In this document: piece by piece, positions 26,301 through 38,158 of the stretch | Layout of the letters: every line of letters starts with the position of its first letter | How positions within the stretch are numbered: position 1 is the first letter of the stretch | Source of the DNA: Erythrocercus mccallii | Taxonomy: Eukaryota > Chordata > Aves > Passeriformes > Dicruridae | Direction of reading: 5' to 3' | NCBI GenBank assembly: GCA_013397435.1 | Contig: VZRG01001058.1 | Location: 1-64,000 of the forward strand | DNA: 64,000 nucleotides | Notes under the pieces: generated by a model | The model's database searches: none | What the model was told of the DNA's origin: nothing | Seen by the model: the letters and a program-made list of their open reading frames with translations, nothing else | Translations under genes and position numbers: made by a program

Positions 26301-29300
26301 TGATGACATTGAGGTGTCCTTCCATAGAAGGGCACTGGAGCTGGGGAAGGGTCTGGAGCACAACTCCTTTGAGGAGCAGCTGAGGGAGCTGGGGGTGTTC
26401 AGCCTGGAGAGGAGGTTCGGGGGGACCTTGTCACTCTTTACAGCTGCCTGACAGGAGGCTGTGAGCAGGTGGGGGTCAGTCTTTTCTTCCAGGTTACAGG
26501 ACCAGAGGAAATGGCCTCAAATTGACCCAGGGGAGGTTCAGATTGGGTATTAGGAAAAATTTCTTCACTGGAAGCATTGCCAAGCATTGGAAGAGACTGC
26601 TCAGGAAAATGTTTGGGTCACCATCCCTGGAGGTATTGAAAAGGTGTGTAGATGTGGCACTTGAGGTAGTTACACAGTATAAAATGTGTTACTGAGCCTG
26701 ACTGGTGGGCATGTCCATCACATTTGAGAGGCAGAGTGCTAATTTAGCATGTAACTTTGTGGAAGAAGGTTAAGGTATCTTCTCAAGAAAAATACTATTG
26801 CTTGAAAATATTGATTGTACATTGAAATACTAATTATTCTTTGATGGTGAAGAAATGAATGCATTTTCATTAGTTTACAAGTGGATGTAACACAAGGGAA
26901 CTAAATATTTTGAGCTGAATCAATATTGCTGCTAACATTTTTATCAGAGTTCCCCCAAAGTATATGTGCATGCTTTTGTTTTGAAAAACAAATGTGGAGA
27001 GGTGTAGACATGAATTCTGTAATTTATTTGCCTCTACAAGGTTCAGAGTTGTTGATTTAAGAAGTCCTTTTCTTCACATGGTTTCCTTGCCTGTGTTTTG
27101 CTAACATTTTCTACCTCTCTCCCCCTCCCCACACCCAACCCCCTTTCCTTTTCTGGTATTGTCCATTTCATTGACTTCTTAATACCATGTTGAATATTAA
27201 TTTGTTGATATTTCAAATTGCACAAAGTGAGGACAAGGTGGCCAGCGGGATGCCATTTTAACTGGGGCTCATTTTATGAACTCAGGGACAATAGAAGAAC
27301 TGTGAATTCACTTAGTTCACATGATAATCTTTTAGTGTTTTTAGAAGTCATATGAGATAGGCAAGTCTTGTTGCTACTATTTTGCTAAAGTGCAAGGGAA
27401 TCTTCAGCCCACTGGATTGTGCAGGCTGTCTTGGATCTGTAAAGGAAATTAACTGAGATTTCCTGTCTAGTGGGGAGCACTCCAGCAGCACCCTCATTGT
27501 TTTGTGGGATTCCCAAGCATATATAATCCCAACAGACCATCCATTACATCAGAGATCTAATGCACACAGCTTCATAGCTGGATTTTACCAGCTCCTGTCA
27601 AATTACAGATTAGGATTGTCTCAGTTTGCAGTTATATGCCATATCATTTTAATTGTAAAATGAAGCTATGCCTTCTGTCTTCTGAATATGTTTTCTAAAA
27701 GTCAGGAAGGAAAATTTTCAGAAGTTACTTTCTACATTTGTCATTGTCATGACTGCCAGTGATGATCACGTCCTACTTTCCATTTTATCTACAGTGCTTT
27801 CCTTGATTCAAGTAGCATTTTGTCAAACAACAAACATTTATATTAGCAGTTTAAACATTGATGCTTCTTGGAAACGCCAGTCTTTGAGTTTAGAAAAGAG
27901 AACTTCATCCTTTCTCCTGTAACAAAATAGCTCACAGTAAATTTATAAACTAGTATTAAGAAGAGATATACCTAGCACAGCAGTAGCAAAGCATTTGGTA
28001 GTTTGGCAGTTAAAAGAGCCTATGGCATCTGGGAAGGACATGCTGTGGTCTACCAGCTGTCTTGACTAAAAGCTGTCTTGCAAGGACAGAAGACCGACTA
28101 GATTTTTAATTTGTGTGAGATATATACTAAATAAAATCTCATTTTAATTATACTTAAATCTATTATCTAATTTTTGTCAAGAAATTTTGTTGAGATGTGA
28201 TTGCCATGTTTGTTTTGCTGACTTGAGAGAAATTGAGGCTAACATACTATTTTCAAACAAAGCAACATGCATCTGGACGACAGTACTTTGTGATACAAAG
28301 TCTACAAGATGAGAGTTGTGAGTGTTTAGCTGTAGTTTTTCACCTGACTTGGAAGGAGCCATGGAACACACACTGTGTAGGGGAATGTCCTTGGTAAACC
28401 AGTTATCATTCCTGTCTGGGGCTTTGTTCTCCTAAATCTCATCATGTCTTTCGTAAGCAATTGTAAACATGCACAAAATTCTGTGCACTTCTGATATGGA
28501 ATGGCCATGCAACAGGCTTGCACACACCTTACTAATGCAGGTCCTAAGGCATCACAGGAGTATGGTGGGGCAATTCCTATGACTCCATTGGAAGGATACA
28601 GGATCTTTAGGAAGGAGGAGATGAGTAGGTGGTGTTGCCCTCTGTATCAATGAACAGCAGGAGTGCATGTAGTTCCACCTGGGGATGGATGAGGAGCCGA
28701 CAGAGAGCCTAAGGGTCAGGATTAAAGGGAGGGCAGGAACAGGTGCCATTACAGTCTCCTGCAGCTGCCCAACGGGAAAACTGAGCATGAAGTCCTCTAC
28801 AGACAGATGGGAGCAGCCTCACATTCACAGTTCCTCATCCTCATGGGGGGCTTCAACCACTCCCAACATCTGTCAGAGGGACAACACAGCAGGGCGCAGG
28901 CAAGCCAGGGGATTCTTGGAATGCACTAACATCCTTCTCAAAGTGATAAAGGAGCCAGCAAGAAGAGGTGTTATGCTGGACCAGTAGGAAGTTAATTAAA
29001 GCACAGACAGAAGTAAATCTGACCAAGGATGTCCAGGGTAACAAAAAAAGTTTCTTTAGGTATATCAGTGATAAAAAATAGACTAGGAAAAATGTGGGTG
29101 CTCTCAGGAAGGGTACAGGAGACCTGGTTACCCAGGACATGCAGAGGGCTCAGGTTTTTTGCCTCAGTTTTCACCAGCAAGTGCTGCAGCCACACTGCTC
29201 AAGTTGCAGAAGGTGAAAGCAGGGATGGGGAGAATGAAGAGGCACCCATTGTGGAATGGCTCCAGCTAGGTTCAGGAACACCTAAGGAAACTGTAGGAGC

Positions 29301-32300
29301 ACAAGTCCGTGGGAGCTGATGAGTTACATCCATGTGTCTTGAGGGAATTGTCCAAGGATGTGGCTAAGCCACTACCCATCTTATTTGAGAAATCATGACA
29401 GTCCAGTGATTTGAAAAGAGGAAATATAACCCCCTTTTAAAAAAGGAAATGAAAAATACTCAGGGAACTATAGGCCAGTCAGTGACAAAGAAACCCCCTC
29501 ATCCTGCTTTCGTTTTACATGTATTTTTGAAGGTAGAGCTGCTTTATGGAAGAAAAGCATTTAGATTGCACCATTTTACAAAATACTAGAATTAATTCTG
29601 TTTATGAAACAGATCTGCTTTTTAATTCTAAAATTACCTATCTTTATCTTTTCAAAATAATGACAGAGGGTGCCAGTGAATTGAGCCTCAGTCTGGCAGA
29701 GATTCCAGAGGATTCACATAGAGCAAATTGGGCAAGCAAGTTATGTAATTCTCATGGTAAAAGCAAAAAACCATGTTCCTGGTTTGGTTATTGCAGTCTG
29801 GTTTGTCTTAATTTAAAGTGGAAAATTTTAGAAAAGGGACCACTTGTCTTTAAGTTAGTGGCAGTTTATTTAGGAAGTTAAAATAAATGTGCAATGCTTC
29901 AGCAATTAATAGACTGCTCTGAGATGTATTAAATATCTTGAAGTATTTTAAACATTTTAAAAAAGGGAATTGGATTTGTGAATTCTACTCTGTTGCAGAT
30001 GTATGTACTGGAAAAGTGGTTTGGTGAGCGTGATTCACAGTTATAAGTTGAAAATGTTTTAACCAGAAATCCAAGATGGAGCGCACCAAATAAAGATTTT
30101 AATTATATGTATTATTCCTCTATTACAGGAAATAACATCTTTTTGGTTTCACCTTTTTTCCCAAGTTATCTTGGAAGTATTTTAAGTTCTGGGGGTTTAT
30201 GCACATATAATACGTTTTTCTTGCATTGCTTGCACTCAGATGATAACATGGCCTCTAACCTTCCATGAAGTAGGGAGTATTCTGTATGTTCTCGCTTGTT
30301 TTCAAAAGGCAGACAAGGGGGAGCCACTTTTGTTGGCTGGGGGAGCCACTTTGCCTATTCAGATGTAAAACCAGAGAAAGGGAAGCTGCTGCTTCAGATG
30401 CCTTAGACAAGCTGACATTAGGTCAGTTTTACAGATTCTGTAGGATTTTCTTTTTGTTTACACAGAGAGGACTGAAAAGAATGAAGTAATATTACCTGTT
30501 CATTCAAGCATGGAAGTTTTTAAAAGGCATAATTTTCAGTCTCTTCAAATGGCACACACTCACACTTGCCTTTCTCTGAAAAGAGTTTTAACACATCCAC
30601 TGATATCTGAAATGATCCATCTTTTTTTCAAATACATACCTGTCTATACTAACAAAGGTGTTAAGTAGAGCCACAGTTAAATGATTCTTTGCTGGCCTAG
30701 GAGGGCTGCATGCTGTCTCCCTGAACTTTACCATGATCAGCTGTACTTAGGATGGATACTGCCATTCTGTTGTTCTTTGTGCCCACACACAGCCAACTCT
30801 GTGAAGGAAAATTTGTATTTGTCTGCCATTTTTCAAAAAGGCTTGGATAACATGGTACTGGTGGTATTTTTAAAAGCTTTCAGTAAGTAAAAAATTCAGC
30901 AGCATAAGGATGGAATTCATTACAACTAATTTATCTGTCTAAAAATTGTGTGTAACTGGGAGTTACGGTAGATCTCTCTCTCCTCAGAGGAAAGAAAGGG
31001 AAATCTCTAGAGAATTATCCTCAGCTATCTTGTATGGTTATCTCTGTCCATGGGCTGCAGAAGGACTCTAAAGGATTGACTTAGACTGCTGTTCTTTGGA
31101 AAGGCAAATGCCATCCATCTTTCAGTGGCTGGAATAGCTGTAAATTGAACCATTGCAAAATGCATATCTACAGGCTTCTTCTGCCATGGTTTTCACTAGA
31201 ATCCCCTTGTTCCAGTATGATACATAATAAGTTTCAAGAAGTAGAGTATAGAACTTTAGGCATATTGCAGGATAAACCAAAAATAAAATGTAAATTTTTA
31301 AGTTTTCTTTTTAGGATTCTTAATCCACAATGAGCTGTGTTTAGGCTTTTTAGATATGAATAGTCAAATTTACATCGAATAAGACAAACTAAGTAATTAG
31401 TGGAGTTTTTTGTTATTAGATAGTCATAATTCAAATGATCATATTTTGTTAGTCTGTTGACTTATCTGTCAACAAAGTAGTTTTGTAGCCATGTGTAAAT
31501 TCTGACTTCCCAAAGAACCCAGCATTTCATTACTCAGCACAAGCATTGCAGACTTTTATGGTTACCTCTGGCCCAACATTCTGCAGGCATTGTGTAAGTT
31601 AGGCTTTCAAAATACTTAACAATCATTTTCAAACTAAATTCTGTAAGGAAGTTCTAGAGACAAAATCAGGTAAATGCTTCATTTAGAATAATGGATATAG
31701 TTTTGGTTCTTTTTTCAAGGGTATAACATTACTCAGTTGTGAAGGGTAAAATTCTGTCTTTGGATGGTCATAAGCAATTTATGTTGCAAAGAAGATCTAT
31801 TTTATCATTTGCAGTGACAAGTGGGAAGCTGTGCTCTGAACACTGGAAGAGGAAAAGCTAACACTGAATACTAAACAGAACAGTCTTTCTATTATTGATC
31901 CATGCACTTCTGTAGCATGAATATTTCCACCATTAACATTTTTTATCTGCATATTGGGAAGCTGGCCAGTTAGCTAATTCAAAGAGTAAAATTTTAGAAG
32001 CAGATGATAATTTCTTGTGTTTGTGTTCTTTTAAACAGGAGCAGATGTCTCAGGTGTTGGATGCTATGTTTGAAAAGATGGTTGAAGGAGGGGAACATGT
32101 AATTGACCAAGGGGATGATGGTGACAACTTCTATGTCATTGACAGGTGAATTGCTGTGTCTTATTATACCACAAAGTACTCTGCAAAAGTCCATTGAGAA
32201 AAGTCTGAATTCTGTGAAATTGTATTTAACACTTACATTACGACTTTTCTCCTGGTATTCAGTGACAGGACTCATGGGAGTGGTTCAAAGCTGTGCCAGG

Positions 32301-33659
32301 AGCAGTTCAGATTTGACATTAGGAAGCATTTCTTTTCAAATGCGTGGCCAAGCACTGAAAAAAGTTTCCTAGAGGGCAATGCCCCAAGCCTGGCAGTGTT
32401 TAAGGGGCATTGGGACAACTCTTGTAATAAAGTTCTTTCACTTTTGGGCAGCCCTGAAGTGGTCAGGTAGGTGAACAACATTATTGTTTTAGGTCCCTTC
32501 TAACTGAAATATTAAATCAGATCATCATAAAAGCGTGTCCAGATTCTGTGCTGGAAAGACAATATTTTTCAGCCTTGTGAGTTTACAGTTCGTCATCTCT
32601 TGTCCAAAAAGCTGCAGGGGCTTTACAATATTCTGTCAGCCTTGCAGTTTTTAGGTGTAGGGTATCACCCCTGTGTCCCTTATCAATGAAATAACTGCAC
32701 AGATTTTTGCATTACATTCACATGATTTATCAATGCACACCATAAACATATTCAGCACAGAAGAAAATGGTGGCTCAGCAACAATGGGCTTGGCAACTTC
32801 ATGTTTTACAACGTATCAGATTTTACTGCATTCCCAAAGCAAAAAAAAAAAAGTTATTAACGATGGAGAGAAGAAATGCACATTAGAAAAATGCATGTAT
32901 TTATTTCATGATCTTACGTTGCTTTTCAGATACATTCCTTCTGTTTCCTGCATCTGTTGTTTCATTAGAAATTACTACTTTAAAATATTAAATAACCTGT
33001 ATAATTATTTCAGTGATGCTATCATAGCAATTTTGCAAAGACTTGACATTTGTATTTAATGTGGTTAAAATGAAATTAAGAAACAGATTCTAAGTTAGAT
33101 CTTAATTTTTAATAAGTTCTAGTGATAAATAAATCACTGTACATCCATTCTATCTTTAAACTGAGTTAATGTAAAAACTAATAATCCTATCCTTCCCTTT
33201 AAAGAGTGACCACTTTTATTATTTATAGAAGTCATTGAGATGTCTTTACAAGGTGTTTAGTAGCATTTAAGCAAGCAAATATTTCAAATACTTTCAAAAT
33301 ATTTCAAATGCTTTATCTTTGGAATTGATGGTTTAAAAAATACAGTGAGTGAAAGGCTGCTTAGCAAAGGCCAGGGCTGGATTCTACTCATTGTATTTAT
33401 ATATTTTATTAACAGAGGTACATATGATATTTATGTAAAATGTGATGGTGTTGGGAGGTGTGTTGGAACCTATGATAACCGAGGATGTTTTGGTGAGTTG
33501 GCCTTAATGTACAATACACCCAGAGCAGCTACAATTATAGCTACCTCTCCTGGCTCCATCTGGGGTTTGGTAAGTAGAGTACTTCTTTTAAGCTATTTTT
33601 AAAATACATATATTTTATATTGATTTCACTGGCATGCTATATCAGCACTAATATATCTA

Positions 33660-33690
<31 letters not shown>

Positions 33691-36600
33691 TTGAGTACAT
33701 ATCAATTTGTATGGGGCTTCAGGGTGAATAAACTTTGTAAATTAAACATTTAAATATTGAGGATTTCTTAAATATCCTAAATTACCCACTCAGTGTTCAC
33801 TGCTGTAAACTCTACCCTCTGTATGTGAGTTCAGTATGTACCCTTCAGGGATTTTCATAGCGATTTTGAGGTTAACTTTAGGAGCTCCTGATTGACCTTT
33901 AGAGGAATTTTTCTCAACTGACAGTAGGGAGAGCCCAGCCAGCTCGGTTGACAGCTACACTGAGTGACTAAAATTGGGTAATTTGATCATATACAGCCAG
34001 TTTTTAAGTATTTTCTAGCATGTATTTTCAGTTAATAAACTCTCTTTCTCTCTTTATGTTTTCAGGATAGGGTAACGTTCCGAAGAATCATTGTAAAAAA
34101 TAATGCCAAAAAGAGAAGAATGTATGAAAGTTTTATTGAGTCATTGCCATTCCTTAAATCTTTAGAAGTAAGATTTCTATTGCATTATTTTAATGGCTGT
34201 ATCAGAGATAGTTGATATGGTTCTGCTCTTGAAAACTTTAAATTTGGCAAAGTGTCTCCACAATAGAAGTTTGCATACTTTTGTTTCAGAGAAAGACTAC
34301 TTTTTTTTTTTAATTTAGAATAAATTTTTATTGTTCATATTGTATTTTAAAGCATAAATGAACTTTACTTTCAGTTTTCCAAAGCTTGGTTTTATTAGAT
34401 ATTAGGCAGCAAAGTTAAACAATGACTTGGGGAATTAAAAATATATTCATTTATCAGCTATATTTTTACATGCATGCTTTTCTAAACATAATTTTTGAAG
34501 GCTTATAAGAAAAATGGAAGCTTATCAGAACAGCTGTTTCAACTGTAACATACCCTCTGGAACACTATTCAGCAGTTCTTTTTTTAATGGTAATCAAAAC
34601 AGGAAAATAAAGATATACTATTCTGTGCAAAGATTCACAGAAAGAAATATGAAATATTTCCTTCTAAATATATACTATCATAATGTTAACTGAATATTTC
34701 TTACATTTTCTTTTTTCTAAATGAAGGTATCTGAGCGTTTAAAAGTGGTTGATGTGATTGGTACCAAAGTGTACAAAGATGGAGAACAAATCATTGCTCA
34801 GGTACAGTTTCTTCCTAGTTTTAGTTTTTCTTTCATAATAGGTAACAGTAATCATGTTATTTATAGACAATGCATACTTTTAAACCCTATTTTTCTTTCT
34901 CACATATACAAAATCAATGAATCTTGAATGTAAGGGGTGTTTATTTTGTTTTAAAAGCTCACTTTTCCCTTATGATACTTTAAAGAGCAACTCTCTTTGT
35001 TGGTATAAATAAAAGAGTCAGCATTTTTAGTATACTCAGAAGTTCAAACTTTGTAAGTGTGCTTCCAAGGAGGAGTATCGAAACTTACCTTGGTCTTGTT
35101 AAAATATGGTCAACTTTTCAAGATGACAGAAGTAAACTCTTCAGGATAGGCAACTGTGATTGTCTTGCTCCAGGATAATTAGTGGATGTCGCATGGCCTC
35201 TGGAGGCTTTTTATACTGGAAACTTGCTAAGGGAAATAATTTGGGAGGAACACAGAAGTGGATAAATGGTAATAAGGATCCTAAAAATCTTCAACAACAT
35301 TGGTTTGCTCTGCTTTTTGTGTAAGGCACAGTCAGCTATATTTTTTCATGAAAAGGCCTTGCTGTCAGTTTTGTAGAGATGCTTTGATTGTTATGTGTCT
35401 AGAGCGTGGTTTTCAAATTAAAATTGGTTTCTTTTGCAACAGGTATCAAAAAGAGGAGCTTCAAGGCACTGGTTGCAAATATTTTGATGTTACCAGGAAA
35501 CTAAAAGGGAAATTTTACACTTTTTTTTTACTCACTTTATTTTTTTTCTTGTGCAGGGTGACTTGGCTGATTCTTTCTTTATAGTGGAATCTGGAGAAGT
35601 AAGGATTATAATGACAAGGAAGGTAAACATTTCTAAAACAACAACCTTTTTTTTTAACCATTGTCACTAAATTTGCTTTTGAAATCTTGAGTTTGGCAAA
35701 TCTCTCCTCTAATACTCTTTCTTTCTTTTTTTACATGATATTTCAGGGTAAACAAGATCTAGAAGAGAATGGAGCAGTAGAAATAGCTCGATGCTCAAGA
35801 GGACAGTATTTTGGAGAACTTGCTCTTGTAACTAACAAACCCCGAGCTGCTTCTGCATTTGCTCTTGGCACTGTCAAATGTTTAGGTATTAGTCAATACT
35901 ATTTTATCTCTAATATAAAATGATATATAATCTATTTGGTTGTTTTTACTGTGACTCCATCTTTCTCCAGAATATAAGATATAAGGGTGTTTCAGTAATC
36001 GCCTGTTATTGTGCACTACTATTTGTGTTACTCATCTGCAAAGATTACTTACAATTGATAAATACTATTACACACAATTTCTCCAACATTTCTCTGATTG
36101 TATGGAAGTAAAAATTGGTTTAGGACAGTATAGAGTACTGCTGCAAACTGCTTATATACTCTGCAGAAAGCTGAGGTGTTTCTTTTCTCAGTAGACTGAC
36201 TCATCTAAGAAATAAATCTGTTAAAAAATCTGTGCTTTTTAATCCCCATGACTTAAGCTTTTAACAAATCCTTTTGTTTTCACTAGCTGTTAATTTAGCC
36301 ATCCCATCACACTGTCTCAGGCACAGGAAGAGTGAAGACTGTAGGAGTTGTGCTCATAGACAACCCTTTGCTTCCATTGTCTGATGTTTAGTTCCTAATT
36401 GCAGGAAAACTGTAAACTGCAAAGATAGATTTGGCTTTCCTGCATGATGACCAAGCCAGTAACCAAAAAGTTTCTCTGTTTTTTAAAATTCCTAACTTGA
36501 AACACACAGAGATGATCAGGCAATAGAGATCAAAGATATGACAGATGGGAAAGAATAAGAGGCAGTGGCGAGTAAGAAGTCCATTATGGCTGAATAACAA

Positions 36601-37407
36601 AGATCTCTGGCACTTCCCAAACAGCAGAGGTCTTGAACATTTCTCAGGAGATGAGATTACTGGCCAACAGGTCAGAAGTATATGAAGTTTCCTCCCTGGC
36701 CTATTGGCTGGAACTATAGAGGATCACATTACATGATCAGATAAAGAAAATATTCTGATTGGCTGTGCACTGACATTGCATGTGAATTATTGTCTTCAAC
36801 TTATTGCACATTTGCTGGGAAAATAAGTATTTGATACCATTTTCACTTTGGGTGGAAGCAAGCAAAAAGAACAAGGAAATAGGCTGTTAGAGACCAAATA
36901 CAGCCATAACATCACTTAAGGTTGTGGCTTTTTGAAACCTCAGGGGTCTTAAAACTTTATTTTGTGGAGGAATCCAGGCCCCTTCAGAATTCTTCACAAA
37001 CTCTTGGGTAACATATATCTTACTATGAAAATATTTTCAAAATAAGGAACAGAGAAAGTTCAAGTTTATTTATGAAGTTTCAAGACAGCAGTGTGTTGGC
37101 TGATCTTGGTTTTGCTAAGGTAAGTGGATCCCTCCTGTGCAAACAATGTGTATGTCTCAGTAGTATCTATTGTCATTTAAAATCTTACACTGGAACATCA
37201 TAAATACCAGTATTAGTGTCTGTTACTGATGAGCACATAATATTCTTTCTCTTTCTCTCCCTTTTTATCTTAGTTATGGATGTGCAGGCATTTGAAAGGC
37301 TTTTGGGACCTTGTATGGAAATTCTGAAAAGAAACATTGCAAACTATGAAGAGCAGCTAGTTGCTCTGTTTGGAACAAACATGGACATTTCTGACACCAG
37401 TGCATGA
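20274..37407 (+). CDS. PRKAR2B: cAMP-dependent protein kinase type II-beta regulatory subunit (3' nine exons, spliced)
   Basis: RII-beta holds the two catalytic subunits of protein kinase A inactive, releases them when cAMP binds, and is anchored to membranes by AKAPs. Exons are 20274-20326, 21424-21507, 32039-32145, 33416-33569, 34066-34167, 34727-34801, 35557-35622, 35747-35885 and 37274-37407. Every junction is GT/AG and every phase joins. They give residues 115 (partial) to 418 in human numbering, so only the dimerisation/docking domain and inhibitor site are missing. Both phosphate-binding cassettes are intact: FGELALMYNTPRAA (Glu223, Arg231) and FGELALVTNKPRAA (Glu352, Arg361). PRKAR2A is excluded by the acidic EEEDDAES linker and the C-terminal NMDI. 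Neighbour: HBP1 lies downstream on the same strand. Confidence 0.96.
20327..21423 (+). other. PRKAR2B: PRKAR2B intron
   Basis: About 1.1 kb of AT-rich intron. I see no repeat family, RNA gene or further exon in it. Confidence 0.85.
21424..21507 (+). CDS. PRKAR2B: PRKAR2B exon (res. 133-160)
   Basis: This 84-bp phase-0 exon encodes IIHPKTDDQRNRLQEACKD and ILLFKNLDP, the N-terminal helices leading into cyclic-nucleotide-binding domain A. Acceptor CCTCAG, donor GTAAGA. Confidence 0.96.
26171..26197. repeat. (AT)n microsatellite
   Basis: Thirteen AT units are followed by a degenerate ACACGCACAC and TATATAT tail to about 26245. It sits 110 bp upstream of a CR1 fragment. Confidence 0.95.
26305..26672 (+). 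mobile_element. CR1 LINE, 3' fragment
   Basis: Sense-oriented CR1 with GACATTGAGGTG, GAGCTGGGGAAGGGTCTGG, GAGCAGCTGAGGGAGCTGG, TTTACAGCTGCCTGACAGG, TAGGAAAAATTTCTTCACTG and CATCCCTGGAGGTATTGAA. The terminal 3' repeats are missing. Confidence 0.9.
28550..29487 (+). mobile_element. CR1 LINE, broken ORF2 (endonuclease to start of RT)
   Basis: Translation in shifting plus frames gives pieces of CR1 ORF2. The endonuclease part includes DEEPTESLRVRIKGRAGTG (about 28691) and DNTAGRRQARGFLEC (about 28880), followed by VIKEPARRGVMLD. Next come GDLVTQDM-like and FASVFTSK (about 29160), then the linker, and FKKG...GNYRPVS (about 29435-29475) at the start of the reverse transcriptase. Numerous stops, frameshifts and an internal deletion after the endonuclease make it non-functional. 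The rest of RT and the 3' end are absent. Confidence 0.85.
32039..32145 (+). CDS. PRKAR2B: PRKAR2B exon, start of CNB domain A (res. 161-196)
   Basis: This 107-bp exon encodes EQMSQVLDAMFEKM and DQGDDGDNFYVID, ending with the first two bases of an Arg codon. Bird-type changes from human include KLVKDGEH to KMVEGGEH. Acceptor AAACAG, donor GTGAAT. Confidence 0.96.
32262..32515 (+). mobile_element. CR1 LINE 3' tail, divergent subfamily
   Basis: Landmarks are AGGACTCATGGGAGTGGTTC, TTTGACATTAGGAAGCATTTC, CCAAGCCTGGCAGTGTTTAA, GCCCTGAAGTGGTCAGGTAG and TTTTAGGTCCCTTCTAACTG. The last block is the TAGGTCCCTTCCAACTGAAATATT type 3' end of another CR1 subfamily. It begins 117 bp downstream of a PRKAR2B donor site. 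Confidence 0.82.
33416..33569 (+). CDS. PRKAR2B: PRKAR2B exon, CNB-A phosphate-binding cassette (res. 196-247)
   Basis: This 154-bp exon encodes GTYDIYVKCDGVGRCVG and FGELALMYNTPRAAT, the cAMP-binding cassette of domain A, ending IWGL. Ser before the cassette in human (GSFGEL) is Cys here (GCFGEL). The cAMP-contacting Glu and Arg are kept. Donor GTAAGT. Confidence 0.97.
33655..33680. repeat. (ATCT)n microsatellite
   Basis: About 6.5 ATCT units are flanked by AT dinucleotides, 86 bp downstream of a PRKAR2B exon. It is likely polymorphic in length. Confidence 0.93.
34066..34167 (+). CDS. PRKAR2B: PRKAR2B exon (res. 248-281)
   Basis: This 102-bp phase-0 exon encodes DRVTFRRIIVKNNAKKRRM and YESFIESLPFLKSLE, the helices joining the two cyclic-nucleotide domains. 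Acceptor TTTCAG, donor GTAAGA. Confidence 0.97.
34727..34801 (+). CDS. PRKAR2B: PRKAR2B exon, start of CNB domain B (res. 282-306)
   Basis: This 75-bp phase-0 exon encodes VSERLKVVDVIGTKVYKDG and EQIIAQ. Human has Phe where the first residue is Val. The acceptor AATGAAG has a T-rich tract upstream. Donor GTACAG. Confidence 0.95.
35557..35622 (+). CDS. PRKAR2B: PRKAR2B exon (res. 307-328)
   Basis: This 66-bp phase-0 exon encodes GDLADSFFIVESGEVRI and IMTRK, beta strands of domain B. Acceptor GTGCAG, donor GTAAAC. Confidence 0.96.
35747..35885 (+). CDS. PRKAR2B: PRKAR2B exon, CNB-B phosphate-binding cassette (res. 329-375)
   Basis: This 139-bp exon encodes ENGAVEIARCSRGQYFGEL and ALVTNKPRAASAF, the cAMP cassette of domain B with its Glu and Arg. 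It ends after the first base of a Val codon. The upstream intron is only 124 bp. Donor GTATTA. Confidence 0.97.
37274..37407 (+). CDS. PRKAR2B: PRKAR2B last coding exon (res. 375-418) and stop
   Basis: It encodes MDVQAFERLLGPCMEILKR, NIANYEEQLVALFG and TNMDISDTSA, then TGA at 37405-37407. The last residues differ from human (DIVEPTA), as expected for this weakly constrained tail. Acceptor ATCTTAG. Confidence 0.97.
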
Positions 37408-37527
37408 ACTAAACATTGGAGCAACAAGATCTGTTATGAGAATATAGCACAGTAGTGGTTAGTCCACTGAGAAATTGTCTCTCTTCCTATAGATGCCAAG
37501 CATTTTCTGTGATTTTAAGAATGGGAT

Positions 37528-37597
37528 TGGGGTTTTTTGGTTTGGTTTGCTTTTGGTTGGGTGGTTCTTTTGTTTTTGTTTTGTTGTTTTTTTAAAA
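37528..37597. repeat. T/G-rich low-complexity stretch
   Basis: Repeated GGTTTGGTTTGCTTTTGG and TTTGTTTTTGTTTTGTTG runs lie within the PRKAR2B 3'UTR. In the transcript this would be a GU-rich tract of the kind bound by CELF-type proteins; that role is inference. Confidence 0.8.
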
Positions 37598-38152
37598 TTA
37601 TGACAGTGGAAATACTAGTAAAGAAAATAGCAAATCAATAAATTGAGGGCTTGATTTTTAAAAGTGCTCAGAATTGATGGTTCCATCTGATGTAAGGACA
37701 GTCCGCAGTAGCACAGCACCTTTGAAAATCAAGTCCTTTAACACAGCATTTCCTTAAAAAATAGATTTTTTAAAAAACCCCACTTGTGATGAACTTGTTA
37801 AACCAGCTTCTGTTCTTCAAAAAGGTTACATCTTTTCTGGGAAGACTGTTAGTTTGAATGTGATATGTTGAAAGTATTAGTGCACACAAAGTGTTTATAT
37901 GTATTAATACAGAAGATATACAGTAGATATTACTTTTTGACTATTACAGTTGTCATGATTTTATGTTGCATTTATCACAGATGTAGTGAATCACGAGATT
38001 AAGCATGACAATGCGTTTTGTGTAACGCTCATGACCCAAAGCTGGTTTTTAACATTTCATAATTCGTTTTAAAGTCCTCTTTGTTTCATATGTCATGTTT
38101 CAGCACGACATTGTAATATCTTATGCAATTTAGAGGACTTGTATATTTTTGC

Positions 38153-38158
38153 AATAAA
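38153..38158 (+). terminator. PRKAR2B: PRKAR2B polyadenylation signal (AATAAA)
   Basis: The canonical hexamer sits in TTTTTGCAATAAACGGC and is followed within 20 bp by a T-rich stretch, the arrangement expected at a main cleavage site. Confidence 0.75.

Larger units (their letters stand above)
21508..32038 (+). other. PRKAR2B: Large PRKAR2B intron (10.5 kb)
   Basis: This intron holds a CR1 3' fragment (26305), a CR1 ORF2 relic (28550) and an AT dinucleotide repeat (26171). Positions 22100-25450 are less AT-rich and carry the longest non-exonic open frames on the minus strand (22678-22872, 23637-24023 and 25069-25446), but none matches a family I recognise. This stretch may be a decayed retroelement. 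The remainder is featureless. Confidence 0.75.
32146..37273 (+). other. PRKAR2B: Introns between the last PRKAR2B exons
   Basis: Six introns lie here, at 32146-33415, 33570-34065, 34168-34726, 34802-35556, 35623-35746 (only 124 bp) and 35886-37273. They contain a CR1 tail at 32262, a TATC repeat at 33655 and poly-T tracts near acceptors. Positions 36640-36800 of the last intron carry two ATTGGC boxes, reminiscent of an LTR promoter but without confirmed ends. Nothing else is recognised. Confidence 0.8.

Noticed and set aside
29546..29881. 111-codon plus-strand open frame just after the CR1 ORF2 relic
   Set aside because: It does not continue CR1 ORF2 and resembles no known protein.
36640..36800. 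Possible third LTR in the last PRKAR2B intron (two ATTGGC boxes on the plus strand)
   Set aside because: No TATA box, AATAAA, TG/CA ends or target duplication could be matched.
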